Notes under the pieces: generated by a model
The model's database searches: none
Told to the model about the DNA's origin: nothing
The model's input: the letters and a program-made list of their open reading frames with translations, nothing else
Made by a program: the position numbers and the translations under genes
DNA from: Spirodela intermedia
Lineage: Eukaryota > Streptophyta > Magnoliopsida > Alismatales > Araceae
Length of the DNA: 64,000 nucleotides
Assembly (NCBI GenBank): GCA_902729315.2
Contig: LR746264.1
Location: forward strand, 6,163,878-6,227,877
Direction: 5' to 3'
In this document: piece by piece, positions 14,391 through 23,240 of the stretch
How positions within the stretch are numbered: position 1 is the stretch's first letter
Layout: each line of letters begins with the position of its first letter

Positions 14391-14493
14391 GGCCCACAAG
14401 GGTCAGGCTCGAAATGCTTGTTTCAGACAAGCCCAACTAGGCCCAATAGTTTCATAGTGGACCGGCCTCGGACTCGCGCTAGTGGGAAGCCCA
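14391..14493 (-). promoter_or_regulatory. Cluster of four TGGGCY (site II-like) motifs upstream of OEP61
   Basis: On the plus strand GGCCCA occurs at 14391-14396 and 14440-14445, and AGCCCA at 14430-14435 and 14488-14493. These read TGGGCC/T on the gene strand, 294-396 bases upstream of the OEP61 ATG. Site II elements are known TCP-factor targets in plant housekeeping promoters. Function here is inferred from motif density only. Confidence 0.45.
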
Positions 14494-14530
14494 AAACACC
14501 AAATACCCATCTCTCACAGAACCAGAGGCA

Positions 14531-14560
14531 GAGGGGGAGAGAGGGGGAGAGAGGGGGAGA
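14531..14560. repeat. Purine decamer repeat, three perfect copies
   Basis: Three tandem copies of GAGGGGGAGA occur between OEP61 and TOC159, 434-463 bases upstream of the OEP61 start codon. Confidence 0.9.
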
Positions 14561-15052
14561 GAAAATAGTTATTTTGCAGGGCATGATTTTGGGTGCCAAA
14601 TATGGAATTGACGGAGCCGGACTCGAGAACTAACGTGAGTCGAGCAAATTAGGCGCGGTTCTCATGAGAAGGGCTAAAAAGGGGAAAAAAACTATGTTTG
14701 AATAAGTAAGTATGGTCCCAAATCATGATTAAAAGATCGAATAAGACATCCTGCTGCATGCCCAAACTAAAACTGGGCTTCCAACCGCCGGAGGTGCTCG
14801 AAATCACATACAGCCAGCGCAGGAATAAGACTTTTAACTTATTAATGAAGCAAAAAATTACAGGGAACATGAAGGGCGCCCTCCCCAGCCCATGCCCACA
14901 AGAACAAAACTCCCAAAAATGGAGATTAATCGACATTATTCAATATCTGAAGAGGCGCTCAGAGATAGAAGCAGGACAGTCTCAAACATCTCCGCAATTA
15001 GAGCTAAAGATCTGGAGAAAGGTGAACGGAGGTAAATGGGAATGTACGGAGA

Positions 15053-18000
15053 TCAGTAGGACTCCACAGACCAGAAACTCCTGTAGACGGAGGTGGCAAT
15101 CGGGACAAGGCCCAAGAGGGCGATCTGAAGTTGATCGGAGGTGCTCGTCCTGACGGTGATCTGCCCGCTGAGCTTATTATTCAGGCCGACTCGGACTGCC
15201 ACCTTGGAACCGCGGCCGACAGACACCTGTGACTGCAAGTTGGCACCCAGCGCCAGGTCACCACGCCACCTCATCAGAGACAGCCCCAGCGTGGACACAT
15301 CCTGGCTTATGGGGAAGTCCTTGTCCCGGAGGCGGACCTCCAGGTTGGCACCGTACGCCACATCACCCTGCGCACGGACAGCACCAGAGGTACCAACAAG
15401 GCCAAGACGCTTCCCCACCAGGAGCTGGTCCTCGATCTTCAATCCGGTGGCCACATTCTCCCCCAGGAAAGTCAACGATACTCCAGCAGCAGTCTTGTTC
15501 TTCTTGAAGGTCCTGTACTTGGTCTCACTCCTGAGGATGTAGGCGAGCTGCTTACCAACAGACTGAATGTCAAATCCCGCCAGCGTTGACCCAGTCTCCC
15601 CGTGTTTGGCAGAGACCGAGGAGTCCAAGTGGACGTTGAATTCCTTCTTGTCCTTTGTTATCTGGAGGGAAAAAGCTGCTGGGTAGCAGCTGGCGATCGC
15701 GAGGCTCTCTTCAAGGCTGACTCCGTCATATCCACAGTCATGGTCCCAACCATGCGTGTCCAAGACAGGGCGCGCGAGCAGCTGAGATGTCGGCTCGAGG
15801 AAGCGGAAACGGTAAGCCGGATTGTCAGAATCAAAGGAGGGCGGCAGGACCATGTCTGGCAGTGGGACGGGCACAGCGGCCGGAGCTCCGTCCTGGTCGT
15901 AGTCGTCGGCCATGTCTCCGAATGCTTCATCTTCACCTTTCTTTCCCATCTTCTTCAGCTCCTTCAGCCTCCTGATCTCCTCCTTCCACTGTTTCTTCTG
16001 GAGGAGCTTCACACGATAGTCGTATTCGTCGTAATACGCCTTGCGCTGTTCATTGGTGAGCTTGGCGAGCTGGGCTTTCCTCAGTGGCTTGAATGGCGGT
16101 AGCTGATCGTACTCATTTGCTTCCTCCTGGTCGGAGTCCGACAAGTCGCCCAGATCAATGTCAGAATCGCCGTTGTCGCCTCCATTGTCAGCTGCCAGCT
16201 TTGGATGGGCCCGAGACTGCAGGAGTGAAGACAGAAGGAAAGGCAGCGGGGGGGACCGCACACGGAAGCCGAACAGCTTCCCAGGGGACGGTTCTTGAAG
16301 CTTGAGAAGAGAATTAGCTTCAGACAAGATCTTTGAAGAGTAGCACAGAAGTAGCATCTGCTGCCTCCAGCTCAGGCCATTGGGAAGGATCCTCTGCCCT
16401 TCCCTGTTCCTCCTACACAAAGGATGATTCTCGACTAGTGCCACGGGATTCATCAATCTCATGTCACCGGCAGCCTGCCTGATCGCATGCTGAACAATCC
16501 TGGATCTCTGGTCAATGAACACCTCATAACTCAGGGGGGTCCCACTGGGCCCGTCTGGAGGAGCAGAAGCAGCATGGGTCAGAGCAACAATGGCGTTGAA
16601 CCAGATGGATGAGCCCAGGGTCGCTGTGATAGATTTCAGAAGCGGCAAATCATTGAAGTCCCAGGTCTGTGTGTCAAGACGGTCGACATAAAGAACAATA
16701 TCAGGGTGGCATCTTTTGGTGTACTTCTTGATGGATTCCAAGATCCTCTTATTTGCAGTTTGGTCCATGACAGAAGGTCTGAGACCAGGGGTGTCAGTGA
16801 CACAAACCTTGATGCCGTCTACGGTGCCAACAATCTCTTTAACGGATGTAGTCGAAGATTCAAATGCATTCGTGGGTACTTTTTCTTCACCGAAGATTGA
16901 GTTGATGGTCGCGCTCTTACCTACTCCGGTTTTCCCAATGATGAGGATGTTGCAGGAGAAATCCAGAGGTTCATTTCCATCTTCTTCAAGCTGGAGAGCT
17001 TTCTTCTTTGCATTCTCAAGGCTGAATCCCCGACCTATCTGCCTGCCACGCTTGATCCCCTCTGCAAGACCCAGACGGTAGAGCACCTGCGATGCCACTC
17101 TGTCATCGGGAGACTGGCCCAGTCTGTGGACGAGGCGCAGGAATTTGACCCTTATCTGGTCGACCTTCTCCTGCAACTTCTTGTCTTCCTCGTCCATGGC
17201 GTTCTCTGGTTCTCCGGGTACTGCAAGGTCAGAAGGAGAAAAGAGGTTTGCCCTGATTGAGCGGGCAGGTGCCGGTTTTAGGGATGGGATTGAGGACCCC
17301 AAGCCAGCAGGACGCTCAATAGAAAACGTCCTGGCCGCGTCTTCAGCGGAGATGGTGATAGTACCATCGGAGGAAGCACCAGAGGCAGCTTTCAAGAGAG
17401 CAGTCAATGCAGCAGAATCAAATAATTCTTTTCCTTCTCCCTCTCCATCAGTGTCCACCTCTTCTTCAGAATCAGAGACAATCTGTCCGTCCATTTGATT
17501 TCCATAGTCCTGAGAGCTCCTGAAATCGGAACTGGGACCTGAAGACCCTTCATCCAGCTCTTTCATTATCCGTCTGACAATTTCGGAGCTTCCCAGAATA
17601 GAAACCTTAGAAGGCCCATCCAAGGGCAAGCCCTCTTTTCCTTCTTCTTCTTCTTCTTCTTCTTCATCTTTCTCTTCCTCTTCTTCTTCTTCTTCTTCTT
17701 CTTCTTCTTCTTCTTTGTCATTTACTTCTCCCCCATTAATCAAACCTGCATATTCTGCATGGGCAGTAACTTCCGAAGAATCAGAAATATGAAAGACACA
17801 TGCTTTTTCACTGCCAGAAACATTAGATTTCAAAGGTTCCTCACTGGCTGCAAGTGGTTGCTCATTTTCTGGATACCTAGCATCCCATTCATTGGCAGAA
17901 ACCGTCTCAGCATCCTTGGGCTTCAGCTGCAGTTCAGCCGAGGTTTGCTCAGTTGCATCTCCCCCAGCAATGGGCTGAAAGGGAACGATTTCATCAACAT

Positions 18001-19138
18001 CATTATCTCTGTCAAAGTTTCCAGGCTTCTGCTCTGAATGTTCAGATTCCCTGGAGCCCAGTGAGACATCTACCACCTGCGGTGCTTCATCTTTCTCAAC
18101 ATTCTCAATAATTTCTTTCGTTTCGGTGGAGTCATGCCCAGGACTCTCCTGTGTGTCAGCTACTTGAAATTCCTGGCCATCAGCCATGGTAGGAGTAACT
18201 CTTTCAAAATTATCATCAGAATCACCATCATGGTCATCTCCATTTTCCTGCACGGTAACTGCAGAGTCTTCTTCATGCTTCAAGTCCTCCGCTTGAGCAA
18301 CACTCCTTCCTTTCTCTGTAGACTTACTCTCCTCACAAATAGTAGGCTCCTCCTCCACCCCCCAGGTGGTAACCCCAATTCTGGACAGAATTTTCTCTGC
18401 ATCCAAGTCCTGAACAGCTTCAGCAACAGGGGCAGTTCCTTCCTTATCCCCATCGCCTGTGTCAGCGTGTTCACTCTCCACAGCAGCAGCCCCATCGAGC
18501 ACGAGATTGTCATGAAGGCCACCATCTTTGCCATCTTCGTCCCCCTTGAGCAAGTTTTTGCCTTCGTTAACGTTACTTGACAATCCATCACGATTCACCT
18601 TCAATTTAGAGTTTTCATCTGGAACCCCTTCCAGACTATCTGCCTTAGCACCTCCTTCCACCTCTTGAATAGATTTCTTCTCGTCGCCGTCGTCCGCGTC
18701 CTCATCGAGGGCGCCATCACCTCCGTTCACTAAACCTTGCTGAGAGAGAAGGGATTCGGACTCGACAGCCCGTGTCGACAAAGCTTTCCAATCAGCGTCG
18801 ACATCGGCAACTGTGGCTTCGTCCTTGGAAAGAGATGATTCAGGCGCGGTGTCTGGATTTTTGTCGACGACGACGCGCGACGGAGCGTCCTCGTGGTTGG
18901 AATCGGACGTTGAGTTCTCTTCCTCGATAGCAGCAGCAGGCTTGTTCTCCGGGACGGGCTCGGGTTCTTCCTCGTCGCTCAGAAACTCGTCTGGCTCGGA
19001 CACCGGGGATGAAGCCGACGGCACGGGCTCCGTCTCCTCAAGGGAGGCGGCGAGTGCGCCAGCAATGGCAGAGCCCGACGAGGTCAGGGGCTTCTCCTGC
19101 GCCGGGGAAACTGCGGAAGAGGGGGCCTCCGATTCCAT
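15053..19138 (-). CDS. TOC159: TOC159 chloroplast preprotein import receptor
   Basis: Large GTPase receptor of the TOC translocon in the chloroplast outer envelope. It binds transit peptides of photosynthetic preproteins and pairs with TOC34 at the TOC75 channel. It is a single exon of 1361 residues. The acidic A domain (about 1-690) is rich in Glu/Asp and includes a Glu run near residues 474-500. The G domain follows, with P-loop GKTGVGKS at about 734-741 and DTPGL at about 779-783. The M domain runs from about 1000 to the C-terminus. Features such as YDQLPPFKPLRKAQLAKL, SFDSDNPAYRFRFLEPTSQ, THGWDHDCGYDGV and QITVRTSTSDQLQIAL fit TOC159 better than TOC120/132. The start at 19136-19138 gives an N-terminus of usual type. 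The gene is transcribed toward OEP61 and diverges from the AAA ATPase gene. TOC159 genes are often intronless, as here. Confidence 0.97.
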   Translation of the reverse strand: MESEAPSSAVSPAQEKPLTSSGSAIAGALAASLEETEPVPSASSPVSEPDEFLSDEEEPEPVPENKPAAAIEEENSTSDSNHEDAPSRVVVDKNPDTAPESSLSKDEATVADVDADWKALSTRAVESESLLSQQGLVNGGDGALDEDADDGDEKKSIQEVEGGAKADSLEGVPDENSKLKVNRDGLSSNVNEGKNLLKGDEDGKDGGLHDNLVLDGAAAVESEHADTGDGDKEGTAPVAEAVQDLDAEKILSRIGVTTWGVEEEPTICEESKSTEKGRSVAQAEDLKHEEDSAVTVQENGDDHDGDSDDNFERVTPTMADGQEFQVADTQESPGHDSTETKEIIENVEKDEAPQVVDVSLGSRESEHSEQKPGNFDRDNDVDEIVPFQPIAGGDATEQTSAELQLKPKDAETVSANEWDARYPENEQPLAASEEPLKSNVSGSEKACVFHISDSSEVTAHAEYAGLINGGEVNDKEEEEEEEEEEEEEEKDEEEEEEEEGKEGLPLDGPSKVSILGSSEIVRRIMKELDEGSSGPSSDFRSSQDYGNQMDGQIVSDSEEEVDTDGEGEGKELFDSAALTALLKAASGASSDGTITISAEDAARTFSIERPAGLGSSIPSLKPAPARSIRANLFSPSDLAVPGEPENAMDEEDKKLQEKVDQIRVKFLRLVHRLGQSPDDRVASQVLYRLGLAEGIKRGRQIGRGFSLENAKKKALQLEEDGNEPLDFSCNILIIGKTGVGKSATINSIFGEEKVPTNAFESSTTSVKEIVGTVDGIKVCVTDTPGLRPSVMDQTANKRILESIKKYTKRCHPDIVLYVDRLDTQTWDFNDLPLLKSITATLGSSIWFNAIVALTHAASAPPDGPSGTPLSYEVFIDQRSRIVQHAIRQAAGDMRLMNPVALVENHPLCRRNREGQRILPNGLSWRQQMLLLCYSSKILSEANSLLKLQEPSPGKLFGFRVRSPPLPFLLSSLLQSRAHPKLAADNGGDNGDSDIDLGDLSDSDQEEANEYDQLPPFKPLRKAQLAKLTNEQRKAYYDEYDYRVKLLQKKQWKEEIRRLKELKKMGKKGEDEAFGDMADDYDQDGAPAAVPVPLPDMVLPPSFDSDNPAYRFRFLEPTSQLLARPVLDTHGWDHDCGYDGVSLEESLAIASCYPAAFSLQITKDKKEFNVHLDSSVSAKHGETGSTLAGFDIQSVGKQLAYILRSETKYRTFKKNKTAAGVSLTFLGENVATGLKIEDQLLVGKRLGLVGTSGAVRAQGDVAYGANLEVRLRDKDFPISQDVSTLGLSLMRWRGDLALGANLQSQVSVGRGSKVAVRVGLNNKLSGQITVRTSTSDQLQIALLGLVPIATSVYRSFWSVESY
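17641..17715. repeat. TTC/CTT trinucleotide run coding the TOC159 poly-Glu tract
   Basis: A near-continuous (TTC)n run on the plus strand reads as GAA/GAG/GAT codons on the coding strand. It gives an uninterrupted acidic run of Glu with rare Lys/Asp in the A domain of TOC159. Its length is likely to vary between alleles. Confidence 0.9.
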
Positions 19139-19198
19139 GGATGCGAGAATGCGCAGAGCTGCGGACAGTCCGATAAGAGATTACGACAACCCTCAACC

Positions 19199-19205
19199 CT
19201 ATATA
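19199..19205 (-). promoter_or_regulatory. Candidate TATA box of TOC159
   Basis: TATATAG on the minus strand lies 61-67 bases upstream of the TOC159 ATG. That would place a transcription start about 30-35 bases before the start codon. It is a motif match only. Confidence 0.4.
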
Positions 19206-19641
19206 CCTCTTGGGAAGGAGGAGTTAGATGGAAGGGATGAAACCAGGTGCTCCGGCGCTTCCCCTGGGGTTTGGGTTCCTGGAGAGGAAGGGCGCGGAGA
19301 AGCCACAAGAAGCCACAAGAAGAGGATGCGGGAAGGAAAAGAGGGATAAGGTCCTAGGGGTTTTGGAGGAACAGCTTTCCCTCGCTGTAATTATCTCTAG
19401 AAATCATCAGCCTTCCATTTTGGAAGATGAAGCAAGCCTAATCTCTGTACCTACTTCTTCCCGTCCCCACGCAGCCGGGTAGGGTTTTCTGATTTACCGC
19501 AGAGAAATCCGGCGATTTACCTTCACGGCCGGCGAGCAGGGGGCGGCGTTAAGCCCGATCTATCCGGCGAGTGTGGCCGCGGGTGCTTTGTCTGCATGCG
19601 CAACGCCGTTGGCCCGTCTCCAGTCTGCGAGCTCCCGGAAC

Positions 19642-20135
19642 CTTCTCTGGAGACGCCATGGAGACGCAAACCAGACGTCGTCCAGAGAGAGAGAGAGAGT
19701 AGTTTTGAGTTTAACGTGAGATGGCTGTGATTGGAGGTCGTATTCAGCATTTTACGTTTAGTTAACGGCTATCCTGGTGAATGTCGCCTTCGAAATTTTG
19801 ATTTCTCACCCTTAGGAAATCATTAAATCATTATTTTAAAAAATACTATTAAAAGATAGAATTATTAGGAAGAGTCAACCACGGCGGCGGACTGTTGTCG
19901 TTCTGGAACGCGCCGTGGAGGACGAGAGCGAGAGAGAGAGAGAGAGAGTACTTTGGAGTTTAACGTGAGATGGTTGTATTCGTGATTTTACGATTTGGTA
20001 CCGGCTATCCTGGTAGTGGAATGTCGTCTCGAAATTTCGATTTCCACCCTGAATAAATTATTATCTACAAAAGACTATTAATTATTGGAAGGAATAAACG
20101 GCGGCGTTGGCTCCTCCCCGTCGCAGTCCGCCCAA
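19642..20135. repeat. Diverged tandem duplication, period about 249 bp, upstream of TOC159
   Basis: Two copies share a GA dinucleotide run followed by GAGTTTAACGTGAGATGG (19707 and 19956), then GGCTATCCTGGT, GAATGTCG, CGAAATTT and a CGGCGGCG end. Copy 1 carries extra bases relative to copy 2. The duplication lies about 0.5-1.0 kb upstream of the TOC159 start, so it may affect its promoter. Confidence 0.8.
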
Positions 20136-21163
20136 ATTCAAAATGGGAAATCTCCGGTATCTGTTGTTCTGGTCCAGTAATGGTGATTGAAACCCCCCTA
20201 TGTCCATTATGTAGTCTGTAGTCCCAGGTGGTGTATGACTCAAACACTGCTTTTTCTTTCTCATGAGGTAAATGATCCATACTCTAATTTTTCAATACTC
20301 AAACAAGTTCATCTTTCCATAATATCGTTTTCCAGGGCCCTATTAATGCAACAAAGTTCTATCACTTTCTGGAATCGTCCATTGAGGCATCGAGTTATTT
20401 ATTTGCTGATATCGTCCGTTTTACTCCCCCCCACCACCCTCATGCTCGTTGGGCGTCATCCTTCATGCTGGATTTCCAGAATTTTTCTTCTGTGTATCTT
20501 CACTTGAATTACACTCATGAACAACCAAAGGAAAATAGACACCATTGACCTTAGTAGTCGTATGACATGTACACAAACCTTAGTTGTCATCAGACTTGTG
20601 CTGGTGGATTGCTATCTTTTATATGACCATCTGTACCAAATAGTTTGTGAGCTGACCTTTCTATGGTGGGCTTGGGGAGAGAAGACTTGAAGCATCAGAA
20701 TTTGAAATCTATTTGACTCTTTAAATATTGAACATTGGGTTGAATAAATAATATAATTTCCCTTACAAAGTGGCACTGGTTGCTTTAGAGTGTTCAGCAA
20801 AAGTGGTGTCAAAGGAGACTTGTCTCAGCAATTTGGGGAATCACTAAGCATTTGAAGGTGATTATCATGAGGGACTGCTCCAGCTTTATGTACATTGCCT
20901 ACTTGCTGACGTTGAGATGGCACTGCATTCATTGGTGTACCAATTACTGTCCATGCCGACAGAAAAAAAAAATGCCAAGGACGGAACGGGTCGACGGGTC
21001 TCTCTCATATCTCTTCCTCTCGTTCACCTCTGACATTTCACAATTGACGTGGTTCATGGTTCATGTTAATATTTTGCTCTTTGCATGCGCAAGCGATTTG
21101 GACTTAATTACAATGTTTTTTCTCTTTCTTGTTTGTTTCCTCTTGTAAGGAAGAGATGCAACC

Positions 21164-21332
21164 ATATATATATATATATATATATGCATCCATGATTGTA
21201 TAAGAAAACAGGAAAGACGGCATATCCCGGTTGGCTAATGCCGGCTAAAGATTACGAGGTAGTGATAGATATTGTAAAGAAATGGTGTCTCATTTTTGCC
21301 TATATAATACATATATATATATATATATATAT
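21164..21332. repeat. Two TA dinucleotide runs
   Basis: (AT)n runs lie at 21164-21185 and 21311-21332, separated by unremarkable sequence. They are simple repeats in the TOC159/ATPase intergenic region. Confidence 0.9.
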
Positions 21333-21883
21333 GCCCTCTTAAATATTGGTTGTTCACACCTCCCCAGCACTCCAATACGAATGATCAACCAGTTGTGTGG
21401 TGCTATTTCTATATATTTATGCAGTGATGATAATTTTATGATAAAATTCCACGTTAAACAATTCTGCTTTGGTAGTTCTCTAATGGTGAGCGACTTCTAA
21501 ACCTTGCAGGAATAGTCCGGTGAGGTATCACCCAAAATGGCCGCGCACCCACTCGTCCCGTTCAGCTTAGTCTTCTTGGGGGGAGTGGGTGGGTCCCCCG
21601 CTCCCACAAATGTAATCCTCGGTCTTTACTATTTTCTCAGTGGGTGCGTCAATTATTAGCAGAGTCGGTCCCACTCACCCTCCCCCTAATGGAAAGCAAC
21701 GCTGATGCGCGATGACTTTTCGGTGGTCAACGAGGGTATCGGCCTCGTGTCGATTGGGGCCAGTCCAAGGTAGAGACGGGGCTTCCCGGGCCCGTTTCGA
21801 GTCGTTCGTAATCATTGCGGAAAAGGCTCTGTGACGTGTCGACGTGTCAAAGAAGTCGGCTCGGAGGAGTAGCATTAACTATT

Positions 21884-21946
21884 TGGGCCGGTAAGCCTGG
21901 GCTCACCACGAAGTCGGGCGTGCTTTTCCAGGGCCCATTTGGCCCA
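21884..21946. promoter_or_regulatory. Orphan cluster of four TGGGCY/RGCCCA motifs
   Basis: TGGGCC lies at 21884-21889, TGGGCT at 21898-21903, and GGCCCA at 21932-21937 and 21941-21946. The cluster is about 1.3 kb upstream of the ATPase start and 2.7 kb upstream of TOC159. No gene start is recognised nearby, so its target is unclear. Confidence 0.35.
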
Positions 21947-23033
21947 TCAGACTGCCCGCTTGGCGTTCTGCGCACTTTCTCCGCAGAACCCTGGCAACCG
22001 CCCAAATTACGCTGATATCCACCCTTCTGTCATCGTTCTCTTAGACGCCTCCGGCGATTGTGTAGGGATGTACGAGGAGTGTGGGTACGAAGGCAACACG
22101 GGATTTAATGCGAGGGACAAAAGGCAAATTAGCCTTATCTGAATCTCCGGCCGACATCCGTGGCAGTCCAATAAACGGGCACTGCCTGCTCTGGGGAACA
22201 CCTACCTTTTTTTTCTTTTTAATAATTGTGACATTCGGGAGTTCTTAATGTTAAATTTAATAATTCGAGTATTTATTAACTAGGTAAAAAATTTGGAAAT
22301 GGACTGTCTAACCTCGTAGTAATATGTTTATTCCATTTCAGCTTAATAGATCAGAATGGGCAAGAACACAGACGTTGAAGGAAATTCGCACGTTGAGGGA
22401 CTGATGACTGCTCGCACGTGCCGTAGGCACGAGCACCAGTCACCGTCGGCTGCTTCTCTGTCCATCCTCTCCGATCTTCTCGTCTCCCGAATAGCGGGTG
22501 GAATCTGGAAATCTCGGCCGTCTTTTGCCAAATCAGACGGTGGAGAACGCGTTTACCTTCCTCGGGGTGGGCCCCGCAAAAGGCGGTGGTTGCCCTGATG
22601 GAGGGGCCTGTTTGTAATTTTCTTCATCTCAGGGGTATGGTAGTTAGGACCAACCAGGGAAGGACCTGGGGTGAAATTTTGTCCGAGCGACGGCAACGTG
22701 AAGGTACGGGTGTGGTGGTCGGAGGCCGCTACCAAACCCCGGTTCGGGTTTGAGCTGCCAACCTATCCCGGTCCGATCGAACCGCTCTCTCTCTCTCTCA
22801 AGCCGTTCATCCTGATCGGCACCAGCGCGCCGTCAACCCCGGCCCTCTCTTCCCCTCTCTCCTCTTTTCTTGAGAATGAATGATTTGTGAGATTTGATAA
22901 TTACGGCGAGGAGGAGTAATAAAGAAGGAATTAGAAAGGACAATTTATATCGAGAAAAATTTCCGCTAAGAGGTAGCCATTTACTGACCCTCGTCTCTCA
23001 GCGTCCACCTTTTCTTCCTCTCTCTATTTCTTT

Positions 23034-23035
<2 letters not shown>

Positions 23036-23076
<41 letters not shown>

Positions 23077-23086
23077 CTGTCGTCGC

Positions 23087-23131
<45 letters not shown>
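23036..23131. repeat. CT dinucleotide leader tract of the FHA-AAA ATPase gene
   Basis: Two long CT runs (23036-23073 and about 23098-23131) flank a short GCTC-type run. The tract ends 110 bases before the ATG at 23241. Pyrimidine-rich leaders and GAGA-type sites bound by BPC proteins are known in plants. A regulatory role here is an inference. Confidence 0.85.
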
Positions 23132-23135
<4 letters not shown>

Positions 23136-23240
23136 CTGGGGGGGTGAAGACGAAGAGGAATCGGATCGGAAGCCCGAGGAGAGGAGGGGAAAAGAGCAGG
23201 AGGAGAGCAGCGCCGGCGAGCGAAGGCAGGAGCGTTGGAT

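Larger units (their letters stand above)
14098..15052. other. Intergenic: OEP61 promoter/leader and TOC159 3' region
   Basis: Both flanking genes are on the minus strand. The part nearest 14098 should hold the OEP61 leader and promoter, and the part nearest 15052 the TOC159 3' untranslated region. It contains the TGGGCY cluster and the purine decamer repeat listed separately. No coding potential is evident. Confidence 0.6.
19139..23240. other. 4.1 kb divergent intergenic region between TOC159 and the FHA-AAA ATPase
   Basis: This is the shared upstream region of two head-to-head genes. It holds a diverged 250 bp tandem duplication (near 19642-20135), TA runs at 21164-21185 and 21311-21332, a TGGGCY cluster at 21884-21946, a G-box core CACGTG at 22415-22420 inside an imperfect inverted repeat, and the CT-rich leader at 23036-23131. 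Open frames here are short and unlike proteins I know. Confidence 0.6.

Noticed and set aside
18134-18580. Open frame opposite the TOC159 A domain
   Set aside because: It is antisense to a low-complexity acidic domain and lacks any recognisable motif.
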